A stretch of 64,000 nucleotides of DNA from Aliirhizobium wenxiniae (GCF_014201355.1 NZ_JACHEG010000014.1:26454-90453), one strand, 5' to 3'. Positions 32,765-41,637 are shown, counted from the stretch's first letter. The notes: generated from the sequence alone by a model not told the origin. Made by a program: numbers and translations.

Positions 32765-34087
32765 ATGCGCGCTTCCTCGCCTCACAGGGCAAATCTTCTC
32801 GGCCTAGCCTTCATGACGCCGGCCATGGTTCTGCTTCTCGGCTTCTTCTTCCTGCCGGTCGTGCTGACCAGCGTCTTCGCCTTCACCAACATGAGCACGG
32901 CAACCGGCATTTCCGGCGGCTCCTATGTCGTCACAGGCAATCTCCTACGGTCGCTCACCGATGAGGGACTGGACGCGAAAACGATCGACGCGCTTGGTCA
33001 GTCGAACTACGTCATCGATCAGGCAGGACTTGAAAGAGCCCGCGCGGCCGGTGTCGATGCAAAATTCGTCGCGGAAATTGCCGAACGGCTCAAGGATCGC
33101 TCCTTCACCAGCTCTTCCGCCTTCGAGCGCGAGCTGAAAACGCTGCCATCCCGCCCGACGCGCGTGCGCGATCTGAAAATTGCCGCCGGCGCCTTCGAAC
33201 AATCGGTTCTCAACGTGCGCTACGCCAGCCGCGGCGAGATGGAGGCCGCACTCTCCCACATGCTCGAAAACCCACCGGAAGGCGCGATCGAAAGGATCGC
33301 GACGGCAAGCTATACCGGCTGGACCTGGACGACGGATAATTTCAAGAATCTCGCCATCGCCCCCGATACCTGGCGCATTGTCGGCAACACGGTCTTCTAT
33401 GTGGTGCTGACGCTCGCCTTCAACGTGGCCGTCGGCCTGTTTCTGGCGATCACCACCTTCTACCTCCCGCCCGCCGGCTCCGGTTTCTTCAGCGTGCTCT
33501 GGCTTTTACCGCGCATCACCCCGGTCGTGCTTTACGCCGTCATGTGGAAATGGTTCACCTGGGAGGACGGTTTCGTCTTCAATATCGCCCAGGACCTTGG
33601 CCTGCCCGCCTTCAACTACATGAAGGGCTCGGTGGCGAGCGCCTGGACGGTGGTCATCCTCGTCAATGGCTTCGTCGGCGCATCCTTCGGCATGATCCTG
33701 TTTTCCGGCGCGCTCAAGGCCATTCCGGTACAGCAGCTCTGGGCAAGCGAAGTCGATGGCGCCTCGCGCTGGCAGCAGATCCGCTACATCATCCTGCCGC
33801 AGATGCGCTGGCCGATCCTCTTCGTCACCAGCTACCAGACACTCTCGCTGTTGTCGTCCTACGAGCAGATCTGGCTCACCACCAATGGCGGACCGGGCAG
33901 CACGACGACGATCTGGGCGCTCGAAGCCTTCAAGACCGCGCTCAACAACTATACCGGCAATCTCCAATATGGCCTCGGTGCCGCCATGGCGCTGGTCCTC
34001 GTCGCCGTCGGACTGGTCCTGTCCATCGTCTACCTCCGCCTCTTCCGCTTCGACGAAATGATGTCGAAGCCGAAGATCGAGTTTTAA
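32765..34087 (+). CDS. Sugar-type ABC importer permease (MalF type) with large periplasmic insertion
   Basis: A 440-residue permease, about 130 residues longer than the two other MalF-type permeases here. Membrane segment 1 is GLAFMTPAMVLLLGFFFLPVVLTSVFAF (about 13-40). The next membrane segment does not start until about residue 204. The intervening region, about 45-182, is hydrophilic and helix-rich (DEGLDAKTIDALGQ, AEIAERLKDRSF, GEMEAALSHMLENPP) and precedes the usual YTGWTWTTDNFKNL element. The EAA-type loop is ASEVDGASRWQQIRYIILPQMRWPI, and TNGGPGSTTTIWALEAF is normal. I use the ATG (MRASSPHR); an upstream TTG falls in the hairpin. Confidence 0.9.
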   Translation: MRASSPHRANLLGLAFMTPAMVLLLGFFFLPVVLTSVFAFTNMSTATGISGGSYVVTGNLLRSLTDEGLDAKTIDALGQSNYVIDQAGLERARAAGVDAKFVAEIAERLKDRSFTSSSAFERELKTLPSRPTRVRDLKIAAGAFEQSVLNVRYASRGEMEAALSHMLENPPEGAIERIATASYTGWTWTTDNFKNLAIAPDTWRIVGNTVFYVVLTLAFNVAVGLFLAITTFYLPPAGSGFFSVLWLLPRITPVVLYAVMWKWFTWEDGFVFNIAQDLGLPAFNYMKGSVASAWTVVILVNGFVGASFGMILFSGALKAIPVQQLWASEVDGASRWQQIRYIILPQMRWPILFVTSYQTLSLLSSYEQIWLTTNGGPGSTTTIWALEAFKTALNNYTGNLQYGLGAAMALVLVAVGLVLSIVYLRLFRFDEMMSKPKIEF

Positions 34088-34099
34088 GGGAGGACGACC

Positions 34100-34924
34100 A
34101 TGACCCGCAATTTCGCCACCTGGCCGATCATCCTGCTTTTGACCGTGCTCAGCCTGCCGCTGTTCATCATGTACCTGTTCCTGCTCGTCGATACATTCAG
34201 CAACACGCCGCCCGGTTCGCTTCTGCCCAACGAATTCACGCTGGAACACTGGCGTTTCCTCATCGACCCGACGATTACCGGCGACATCTGGAAACCGACA
34301 CTGACGACCTTCCTGTTTGCTGCCAGCATGATGGTCATCGTCGTCTCGGTGTCGGCAACCGCCGGTTATGCCCTGTCGCGACTGGCGCTGCCTTTCCGGC
34401 GTTTCGTCCTTTCCGGCATCATGGTCATGCATGCCTTTCCGTCGGTCACGCTGATCATCGGCGTTTTCCTCGTCCTGCAGTTTGCCGGTCTCTACAATTC
34501 CCTGATCGGCGTCATTCTGGTGAAAGCCAGCCTGATGCTGCCCTTCGGCATCTGGATCATGAAGGGCTTTTACGACGCCGTTCCCTGGGAGATCGAAATG
34601 GCCGGCGTGCAGGATGGCGCAAGCCGCTTCACCGTCTGGCGCCGCATCATCCTGCCGCAGGTCAAACCGGGCCTTCTGTCGCTCGCGCTTTTCGCCTTCA
34701 TCGATGGCTGGAGCGAATACATGTTGCCGCGCATCCTCGCGCCGTCCAGCGATTTCGAAGTCCTGTCCATGTATCTCAACACGGTGTCGGACCCCAATTC
34801 CAGCACCTACAATTTCAACATCTTCAAGTCGGTCGGGCTGTTCTACACGCTGCCGGTGCTCGCACTTTTCGTGCTGTTCCAGAACCGTCTCATGAACATT
34901 TTCGGCGGGGGCACCAAAGGCTGA
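34100..34924 (+). CDS. Sugar-type ABC importer permease (MalG type), phosphodiester locus
   Basis: A 274-residue permease with about six membrane segments, beginning WPIILLLTVLSLPLFIMYLFLLVDTFSN. The coupling loop EMAGVQDGASRFTVWRRIILPQVKPGLLSL is the MalG EAA motif. It starts 12 bp after the MalF-type gene with SD GGGAGGA, and its stop overlaps the ATG of the ATPase gene (TGATG). Confidence 0.91.
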   Translation: MTRNFATWPIILLLTVLSLPLFIMYLFLLVDTFSNTPPGSLLPNEFTLEHWRFLIDPTITGDIWKPTLTTFLFAASMMVIVVSVSATAGYALSRLALPFRRFVLSGIMVMHAFPSVTLIIGVFLVLQFAGLYNSLIGVILVKASLMLPFGIWIMKGFYDAVPWEIEMAGVQDGASRFTVWRRIILPQVKPGLLSLALFAFIDGWSEYMLPRILAPSSDFEVLSMYLNTVSDPNSSTYNFNIFKSVGLFYTLPVLALFVLFQNRLMNIFGGGTKG

Positions 34925-35979
34925 TGCAGATTTCCATCCGCAACTTCACCAAGACATTCGATGCAACGACTGTCATCGACGACATGAACCTGACCATCCG
35001 CGATGGCGAAATGCTGGCGCTGCTCGGCCCTTCCGGCTGCGGAAAGTCGACGACACTGTTCACCATCAGCGGCATCCACCGCATGGACAAGGGGCAACTG
35101 ATGTTCGGCGATCGCGATGTCAGCGGCCTGCCCAGCCAGAAGCGAAATGTCGGCGTCGTTTTCCAGAACTATGCGCTCTATCCGCACATGAACGTCTTCG
35201 AGAATATCGCTTTCCCGCTGACGGTCCGCAAAGACGCAAAGGCCGATATAGACCGCGAAGTGCGCGCCATCGCCGCGCTCACCCATATCTCGGAACTGCT
35301 CGAACGTCGTCCTGGCCAGTTGTCAGGTGGCCAGCAGCAGCGCGTGGCGCTTGCCCGCGCCCTGGTGCGCAAGCCCGATGTCCTGCTGCTCGACGAACCG
35401 CTCGCCAATCTCGATGCCAAGCTGAGGCTCGAAATGCGCTCGGAAATTCGCCGCATCCAGCTGGAAACCGGCATAACCGCCGTTCTGGTCACCCACGATC
35501 AGGTGGAAGCCATGTCGATGTGCGACCGCATCGCCATCATGAAAAAGGGCGAGATCGTCCAGATCGATACCCCCGCCGACATGTACAGCAATCCGCGCAC
35601 CTCTTTCGTCGCCGGCTTCCTCGGCAATCCGCCGATCTCCTTCTTAAGCGGCATCGCCATGGAAAATGCCTTTTCCGTCGCCCCAATCAAACTGCGTGTT
35701 CCGCTGGTGCCCCAAGAAGGCATTGCCGATGGTACGCAACTGAAGCTCGGTGTGCGGCCGGAACATTTCGGTCCCGAAGGCGACATAGCGGTGGAAGGCA
35801 GAATAGCCTTTGCCGAAACGCAGGGCCGCGAAAATCTCTACGACGTCGCACTCGCCGATGGCTCGGTACTGCGATCGATCCAGCCTGCGGGAAGAAACTG
35901 GGCGCTAGGCGATACGGTGCGCTGGCATATCGACAGCAAATCGGTTTTCGTCTTCACTGACGATGGTCAGAGACTTTGA
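34924..35979 (+). CDS. Sugar-type ABC importer ATPase, phosphodiester locus
   Basis: A 351-residue MalK/UgpC-type ATPase. Walker A GPSGCGKST, Q-loop VFQNYALYPHMNV, signature LSGGQQQRVALARAL, Walker B VLLLDEPLANLDAKL and H-loop LVTHDQVEAMSMCD are complete. The C-terminal regulatory domain includes LGVRPEHFGPEGDIAV. The ATG overlaps the previous stop by one base. A much longer open frame reads through in the same frame from 33544, but that part overlaps the two permease genes and is not real coding sequence. Confidence 0.92.
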   Translation: MQISIRNFTKTFDATTVIDDMNLTIRDGEMLALLGPSGCGKSTTLFTISGIHRMDKGQLMFGDRDVSGLPSQKRNVGVVFQNYALYPHMNVFENIAFPLTVRKDAKADIDREVRAIAALTHISELLERRPGQLSGGQQQRVALARALVRKPDVLLLDEPLANLDAKLRLEMRSEIRRIQLETGITAVLVTHDQVEAMSMCDRIAIMKKGEIVQIDTPADMYSNPRTSFVAGFLGNPPISFLSGIAMENAFSVAPIKLRVPLVPQEGIADGTQLKLGVRPEHFGPEGDIAVEGRIAFAETQGRENLYDVALADGSVLRSIQPAGRNWALGDTVRWHIDSKSVFVFTDDGQRL

Positions 35980-35994
35980 CGGGGGGACACGGTC

Positions 35995-37761
35995 ATGACG
36001 TCTGCATCCACCTCTACACCCGCACGGGATTTCTCGGCCTTCTTCTCGCGCTTCGGCTGGCCTGAAAATCGGGGACGCCTGCCCTTCTGCGTCGGCCATC
36101 GCGGCGCCAGCGGCCACGAGACGGAAAACACGCTCACCGCCTTCCGTCGTGCCGCCGAACTCGGTGCGGAAATGTGGGAAATCGATACGCAACTGACTGC
36201 GGACGGTATTGTGGTGATCTCCCATGACGACCATCTTGAGCGGGTCTTCGGCAAGGATCTCCATATCTCCCAGCTCTCTTTCGCCGACCTGCGGGCTGCG
36301 GTACCGGATGTGCCGAGTTTCGAGGAAATCGCAGCGCTTGCCCGCGAAACGGATTGCGGTCTCTATGTCGAGCTTAAACGCGCCGGTACCGGTCCCTTGT
36401 GCTGGCAGCATCTGAAGGACATGGAGCAGCGTTTCGCCTGTTTCGGCTCCTTCGATCCGGCACAGGTACGGGAATTGCGCGAACTGAACTGCGATTATCC
36501 ACTGGCGGTGCTGATCCGCGTCGGCGCCGATCCCCATGCGGCTGGCGATGAAGCATCCGCCGATATCCTGCATCTGTGCTGGGAAAAGGCGAGCGACACG
36601 CCGCAGGAATTTGTCACCGACGAACTGATCGAACGGGCTTTCGCCGAAGGCCGCGAAATCGTTCTGTGGCACGAGGAACGACCGGAAGTCTTGGCGGATA
36701 TCATGGCCCTGCCGGTCCTCGGCATCTGCACCAACCTGCCGGACCTGATGCGCGTACGTGAAAATCACGGCTCTGAGCGCCCGGCAAAACGGGTGACCTC
36801 GCATGATGTCGCGCGTGCCGCCGGCGTTTCCCGCGCCGCCGTCTCGCGGGCATTTACGCCGGATGCCAGCGTTTCGGAAAAGACCCGCGAAAAGGTCTAT
36901 CAGGCAGCCAAGGATCTCGGTTACCGGGTGAATTATCTCGCCCGCAGCCTCACCAACAAGCGCTCCGATCTCGTCGGCCTGGTCGCCGCCGGCCTCGACA
37001 ATCCTTTCCGGACGCAGCAGGTCGAGCATCTGGCCCGCGCACTGATCGCCCGCAATTATCGGCCGATCCTGCTTCCCACCTCGAAAGAAGCCGACAGCGC
37101 AACGGTCATCGGCCAATTGCTGCATTATGCGGTATCGGGCGTGATCGTCACCTCGGATGCTCCCCCCTCGCATATCTGCGAGGAATGTGCGGCGGAAGGC
37201 GTTCCGATCGTGCTGATCAACAAGGGCGAAGACTATCCTCTCGTCGACCGCGTTCTCTCCGACGACCACAATGCCGGCCACATTGCCGCCGACCACCTGC
37301 TTCAGGCGGGCGCAACCAGACTGACGGTCATTGCCGGCACCAGGATCTCCTATTCCTCGCGCCGCCGCGCCGAAGCCTTTCTCGCGCGGGCAAAAACGCT
37401 TGGCGTGGAAGTGTCCCATGTTTCCGTTGCCCAGAACGATTACCGCAACGGCCGCGATATCGTACCAGCGCTGCTGGATAACGGCATAAACGGCATCTTC
37501 GCCGTCAACGACTACATGGCCTGCGGCATCATCGATGGCCTCAATGATGCCGGCCGTAATGATGGCTCGATCAAGGTTATCGGCCATGACGATATCCCCC
37601 AGGCGAGCTGGGGCGCTTATGAGCTGACCACTTTCCTCCAGCCCTGCGATATCCAGGCGGAACAGGTGATCGACCTCCTGTCCAGCCGTATTCTCGACCC
37701 CGATGCCGTTGCCCGCGTGGAATTCACACCGGTAACATTGATCAAAAGAAGAAGTGCCTGA
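35995..37761 (+). CDS. Fusion of glycerophosphodiester phosphodiesterase domain and LacI-family regulator
   Basis: One uninterrupted 588-residue frame with SD GGGGGGA. Residues about 28-258 form a GDPD domain: H35-R-G (VGHRGASG), E44-N-T, E62-I-D64, H77-D (ISHDDH), E126-L-K128 and the terminal GREIVLWHEERPEVL...LGICTNLPDLM. All expected metal and catalytic positions are present. Residues about 266-315 are a LacI helix-turn-helix (TSHDVARAAGVSRAAVSRAF, then NYLARSLTNKRSDLVGLV), followed by a periplasmic-binding-like effector domain (325-588) with GHDDIPQASWGAYELTTFLQP. The protein could hydrolyse an imported phosphodiester and control its own operon. I know of no characterised protein of this arrangement. 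A sequencing-induced fusion is unlikely because both halves share one frame with no overlap. Confidence 0.9.
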   Translation: MTSASTSTPARDFSAFFSRFGWPENRGRLPFCVGHRGASGHETENTLTAFRRAAELGAEMWEIDTQLTADGIVVISHDDHLERVFGKDLHISQLSFADLRAAVPDVPSFEEIAALARETDCGLYVELKRAGTGPLCWQHLKDMEQRFACFGSFDPAQVRELRELNCDYPLAVLIRVGADPHAAGDEASADILHLCWEKASDTPQEFVTDELIERAFAEGREIVLWHEERPEVLADIMALPVLGICTNLPDLMRVRENHGSERPAKRVTSHDVARAAGVSRAAVSRAFTPDASVSEKTREKVYQAAKDLGYRVNYLARSLTNKRSDLVGLVAAGLDNPFRTQQVEHLARALIARNYRPILLPTSKEADSATVIGQLLHYAVSGVIVTSDAPPSHICEECAAEGVPIVLINKGEDYPLVDRVLSDDHNAGHIAADHLLQAGATRLTVIAGTRISYSSRRRAEAFLARAKTLGVEVSHVSVAQNDYRNGRDIVPALLDNGINGIFAVNDYMACGIIDGLNDAGRNDGSIKVIGHDDIPQASWGAYELTTFLQPCDIQAEQVIDLLSSRILDPDAVARVEFTPVTLIKRRSA

Positions 37762-38591
37762 TGCCATCCCCATTCGATCTTGCCGCGCTGCGTGAACGCA
37801 CTGAGGCAGCCATAACCATTGCCCGTCATGTCGGCATGGAAACGGCAAAATTCCGCGCCGAAGTCCAGCCGGAAACGCTTGCCGTGGAAAACAAGGGCCT
37901 GCAGGATTTCGTCACGGTCGCCGACAAGCGCGCCGAACAGATGATCCGAAAAACTCTTCTCGAACAGTTTCCCGATGACGCTTTTCTGGGCGAAGAAGGT
38001 GGCGCAAGCCGCAGTGGTTCATCCAGCGGCACATGGGTCGTCGATCCGATCGATGGAACCACCAATTTCATCCGCGGCTTTCGCCACTGGGGCGTCTCGA
38101 TCGCCTTCGTCGCCGGCGACGAAATCCTTATAGGCGTCATCTACGATGCCACCCAGAATGCTGTCTTCAGCGCCATCCGTGGTGAAGGCGCGCTGCGCGA
38201 AGGCAAACCGATCACCGCCGCAAAGACGACCGACCCGTCGCGTGGGCTCGCCATCCTCGGCCATTCCCGCAGGACCGATTTCGAGGACTACCTGTCCATC
38301 TCGAGAAAAATCTACGAGACAGGCATGGATTACCGCCGCATGGGCGCGGCCGCAATCGGCCTGATCCGTGTCGCGGAAGGCGTCGCCGACCTCTATTACG
38401 AACGCCACCTGTCCGCCTGGGACGTGCTGGCCGGAGCGTTGATTGCTCGTGAAGCAGGTGCCGTTGTGGCTCTTCCTTCACTGGCGCAACTTCTTGAGCA
38501 CGGCGGCCCCGTTGTCGCCTGCGCACCCGGTGTCGCAAAGGATCTGTCTTTCCTGATGGAACTGGAAGTCCAATCTTTCGCAGCCGCCTGA
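37761..38591 (+). CDS. Inositol-monophosphatase-family phosphatase
   Basis: A 276-residue phosphatase of the IMPase/FIG superfamily. The metal motifs are present: DAFLGEEGG (Glu-Glu), WVVDPIDGTTNFIRGF (Asp-Pro-Ile-Asp-Gly-Thr) and SAWDVLAGALIAREAGA (Trp-Asp). Mg-dependent members remove phosphate from inositol-1-phosphate, sugar phosphates or histidinol phosphate. Its ATG overlaps the stop of the GDPD-LacI gene (TGATG), so the two are translationally coupled. The natural reading is that it dephosphorylates the phosphomonoester released by the phosphodiesterase, as AccG is thought to do after AccF in agrocinopine catabolism. The substrate is inferred. Confidence 0.92.
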   Translation: MPSPFDLAALRERTEAAITIARHVGMETAKFRAEVQPETLAVENKGLQDFVTVADKRAEQMIRKTLLEQFPDDAFLGEEGGASRSGSSSGTWVVDPIDGTTNFIRGFRHWGVSIAFVAGDEILIGVIYDATQNAVFSAIRGEGALREGKPITAAKTTDPSRGLAILGHSRRTDFEDYLSISRKIYETGMDYRRMGAAAIGLIRVAEGVADLYYERHLSAWDVLAGALIAREAGAVVALPSLAQLLEHGGPVVACAPGVAKDLSFLMELEVQSFAAA

Positions 38592-38605
38592 TCTCAGGTG
38601 GCTGC
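38580..38605 (+). other. Hairpin straddling the phosphatase stop codon
   Basis: GCAGCCGCCTGA (38580-38591) can pair with TCAGGTGGCTGC (38594-38605) over 12 positions, one of them a G-U pair, with a 2-base gap at the tip. It lies at the end of the phosphodiester operon, before the convergent molybdoenzyme gene. There is no T-run, so termination is uncertain. Confidence 0.4.
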
Positions 38606-38643
38606 GCGTCGGCCGCACAAGTTCCATATAGTTTGCGCGCGTC

Positions 38644-40923
38644 CTAGGTCGCAAATTCCGGGTGCTCGAAGGCCTGTACGCTGGCCGCATAGTCTTCGTC
38701 GACCTTGCGAACCCGGACCAGACAAGTCTGAGCGCTACATCCTTGCGACAGCGACGACGAAGGCACATCCAGCGTCAGAGCATTGGGGTTGCCATGGCGC
38801 TCCAGACTGCGCTCAAAATCCATGTCAAACCAGGCGCCCGTCGAGAGCCTGACCACACCCGGCATGATCGCATCGGAAATCACCACCGCCGAAATGAGCC
38901 GTCCCCGCTCGTTATGGATCTCGACAAGATCTCCCTCGCCAAGGTCGCAACGCTGCGCGTCGAGAGGATTGATAAGGACCGGCTCGCGGCCCTTCACCTT
39001 CCCCGCCTTGCTGTGCGGGCTGGCATCAAGCTGGCTATGCAGACGCCTCACCGGCTGGTCGGAAATCAGATGGAGCTGATCCTCGCTCTCCCGGTTGCCC
39101 AGCCATTCCGGCGGCTCGAACCAGGTCGGATAGCCGCGGCAATCATCAAGGCCAAAACTATCGACGGTCTCTGAAAAGATCTCGATCTTGCCGGAAGGGG
39201 TCGGAACCGGATTTGCGTTCGGCTCTTCACGGAAATCCTGCAGCATCACCACCGGCAGTGCCTCGGGCTGAAGGTCGAAAAGACCGTCCTGCCAGAACTG
39301 GTCGAAATTCGGCATCTCGATACCCTTTTCGCGAGCATTGGCAGATGTCACGCCATAAAGCCGCCGCAGCCAGCCTTCCTCATCGAGATTTTCGGAAAAA
39401 TTGACGCCCATACGCAGCGCCAGTCCGCAAAATATATCGAAGTCGTTGCGCGCCTGCGCATACGGCTCCGAAACCTTGCGCATCGCCACGATCAGGTCCT
39501 CACCGCCTGAAGACGCAATATCGTTGCGCTCCAGCGGGGTCGTGACCGGCAATACGATATCCGCAAGCTTGGCCGTCGGCGTCCAGTATGGCTCGTTGAC
39601 GATGATCGTCTCCGGCTTCTGCCAGGCCTTCAGCAAGCGGTTGAGATCCTGGTGATGATGGAACGGATTGCCGCCCGCCCAGTAAACCAGCCGGATATCC
39701 GTATAGCGATGCTCCTTGCCGTTATAGGTGAAGGCCTCGCCCGGATTGAGCAGCATGTCGGTGATCCGTGCCACCGGAATGAATGCCTTCACCGGATTTT
39801 CGCCTTGCGGAAACGCCCCCGATTTGAAGCGGACATTGTCATGGCCGACGGAATTCAGCGCACCATACCCGACCCCGAAGCCACCGCCCGGAAAGCCGAT
39901 CTGCCCAAGCATGGCGGCCAGTGTCACCAGCATCCAGAAGGGCTGCTCGCCGTGAACGGCACGCTGCAGCGACCATGAGATATTCAGCATCGTTCGGCTA
40001 GACGCCATCTCGCGGGCAAGCGATGCAATCCGGTCAGCATCGACGCCACACAGTGCCGCAGCCCACTCAGGCGTCTTGGGGATCCCGTCCGCCTCACCCG
40101 TCAGATAGGCTGCAAAGCGGTCATATCCGACACAATGGCTATTGAGGAAATCCAGCTGCGCCAGTTCTTCCATGTGAAGCACATAGGCCAGCCCCAGCAT
40201 CATCGCGACATCGGTATTCGGCCGGGCGGCAATCCACTCGCTGTCGACCGGCATATTGTCGGAAACCGGACCGATATTGATGAAACGCGTGCCGTTCTTC
40301 TCCATCGCAAGCATGCCGGCTACCACACGGTGCCGCCCTGCCCCGCCGGCCGACATCTGCGCATTCTTGACCGGCACGCCGCCGAAGGTGACGAAAAGCT
40401 CGGTATGCTTGGCCATCACATCGAAGGATGTATGTCGGTCTAGCAGGAATTCGGTAGATCCGATCGCATGCGGCAGGATCACCCGTCCGGCGGCGAGACT
40501 GTAATTGTCTACTGACGATACATACCCGCCGATCAGGTTGAGAAAGCGATGAACCTGGCTCTGCGCATGGTGGAAACGTCCCGCACTTGCCCATCCATAA
40601 GAACCGCCGAAGATGGATTCATTGCCGTGCTCGCGCCGCACCCGGTCGAGTTCGGCCGCCAGAAGATCAAGCGCCGTATCCCAGTCGACCTCGACGAACG
40701 GCTCGCGCCCGCGCAAATGCGGATCGGCACCGGGTCCTTTTTCGAGCCAGCTCTTGCGGATCGATGGCCTGCGGATCCTCACATCCGTCAGATCCTTGGC
40801 CGCCATATGCAGACCGATCGGAGACGGATCGGGATCCTGCGCAAAACCTTCAAGCCTCAGCCCGGTCTCGTCGGCTTTCACTTCATAGACGCCCCAATGG
40901 GCCGCAGTGAATGTCTTACCCAT
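38644..40923 (-). CDS. bisC: Molybdopterin S/N-oxide reductase, biotin sulfoxide reductase type
   Basis: A 759-residue member of the DMSO reductase family. The motif GGSYGWASAGRFHHAQSQVHRFLN places Ser113 as the molybdenum ligand, as in BisC, DMSO and TMAO reductases. No N-terminal iron-sulfur cysteine cluster and no Tat signal are present, which fits the cytoplasmic BisC subgroup. The pterin-binding segments LVYWAGGNPFHHHQDLNRLLKAW and VNEPYWTPTAKLADIVLPVTTPLERND, and the C-terminal DLVEIHNERGRLISAVVISDAIMPGVVRLSTGAWFD, are typical. It would reduce biotin-d-sulfoxide or methionine sulfoxide. It lies 21 bp downstream of the GntR gene on the same strand. Confidence 0.87.
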   Translation of the reverse strand: MGKTFTAAHWGVYEVKADETGLRLEGFAQDPDPSPIGLHMAAKDLTDVRIRRPSIRKSWLEKGPGADPHLRGREPFVEVDWDTALDLLAAELDRVRREHGNESIFGGSYGWASAGRFHHAQSQVHRFLNLIGGYVSSVDNYSLAAGRVILPHAIGSTEFLLDRHTSFDVMAKHTELFVTFGGVPVKNAQMSAGGAGRHRVVAGMLAMEKNGTRFINIGPVSDNMPVDSEWIAARPNTDVAMMLGLAYVLHMEELAQLDFLNSHCVGYDRFAAYLTGEADGIPKTPEWAAALCGVDADRIASLAREMASSRTMLNISWSLQRAVHGEQPFWMLVTLAAMLGQIGFPGGGFGVGYGALNSVGHDNVRFKSGAFPQGENPVKAFIPVARITDMLLNPGEAFTYNGKEHRYTDIRLVYWAGGNPFHHHQDLNRLLKAWQKPETIIVNEPYWTPTAKLADIVLPVTTPLERNDIASSGGEDLIVAMRKVSEPYAQARNDFDIFCGLALRMGVNFSENLDEEGWLRRLYGVTSANAREKGIEMPNFDQFWQDGLFDLQPEALPVVMLQDFREEPNANPVPTPSGKIEIFSETVDSFGLDDCRGYPTWFEPPEWLGNRESEDQLHLISDQPVRRLHSQLDASPHSKAGKVKGREPVLINPLDAQRCDLGEGDLVEIHNERGRLISAVVISDAIMPGVVRLSTGAWFDMDFERSLERHGNPNALTLDVPSSSLSQGCSAQTCLVRVRKVDEDYAASVQAFEHPEFAT

Positions 40924-40944
40924 TGGTGAAGTCTGCCTTCTCTC

Positions 40945-41637
40945 TTACTTGGCCGGAACCGGCTGTGTCTGCCGCCGCAGCAAAGCCTCGATGACGATCC
41001 GCGCGCCATCCTCGATCGCATGTTCGATCGCCTCGCGCGCCGCAACCGGCTGTCGCTCGTGCAGGGCAACCAGCAGGTCGTCGTAATTGTGGTGCTCTCC
41101 CGTTCCCGACTGCGTTTCCGGATAAAGGTAGTTGAACCCGGGACCGGCCCTTAGCCACAACAATTCGATCACCCCGAGAAGCGTCGGCATCCGGGCCGCC
41201 GCATACAGCACGAAACGGAATTCCTTGTTCAGTGTCAGGGCGAGATGCTGGTCCTTCTCGGCCTTTGCCGCGAGATAACGTGTGAGCAGCGCCTTCATCG
41301 TGGCGATCTCGTCGGGCGTGATCTGCGACGCAGCATTGAATGCCGCCAGGCCTTCGACCGATTTGCGGATCTCGGAAATCTCCGAATACTGCGCCACCGT
41401 CATCGTCGGCACCCTGAAGGATTGCGCCGGCTCTGCCGTCAGAACCCCGGATGCCGCAAAACGCACCAGCGCCTCGCGCACGGGTGTGATGCTCATTCCG
41501 AGCGAATCCGCCAGATCCTTCGTGACGAGCCGGGTCCCCGGCTCCAGCCGTCCTTCGATCAGGGCGGCACGAATTTCATCTTCCACATGGGTGACCAGGC
41601 TCCTTCGGGGAGCCACATTGAACAAAGCTGTACTCAC
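40945..41637 (-). CDS. GntR-family regulator, FCD subfamily
   Basis: A 230-residue regulator starting at GTG with GAGG 5 bp upstream; an N-terminal extension open in the same frame overlaps the divergent gene and is rejected. The winged helix (about 12-75) contains HVEDEIRAALIEGRLEPGTRLVTKDLADSLGMSITPVREALVRFAASGVL. The FCD domain (about 85-215) contains YSEISEIRKSVEGLAAFNAASQITPDEIATMKALLTRYLAA. It is divergent from a peptide-type ABC operon and faces a 13-bp palindrome at 41712-41724 that is a likely operator. Confidence 0.9.
   Translation of the reverse strand: MSTALFNVAPRRSLVTHVEDEIRAALIEGRLEPGTRLVTKDLADSLGMSITPVREALVRFAASGVLTAEPAQSFRVPTMTVAQYSEISEIRKSVEGLAAFNAASQITPDEIATMKALLTRYLAAKAEKDQHLALTLNKEFRFVLYAAARMPTLLGVIELLWLRAGPGFNYLYPETQSGTGEHHNYDDLLVALHERQPVAAREAIEHAIEDGARIVIEALLRRQTQPVPAK

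Noticed and set aside
33544..34923. A very long open frame (811 residues) that would join an unknown N-terminus to the ATPase at 34924.
   Set aside because: The upstream part overlaps two well-supported permease genes in another frame and reads as low-complexity shadow translation. The true ATPase start has a TGATG overlap and begins with the family N-terminus MQISIRNF.
35905..37848. A 647-residue minus-strand frame opposite the GDPD-LacI gene.
   Set aside because: It shows no recognisable domain, whereas the plus strand encodes two complete known domains with translationally coupled neighbours.
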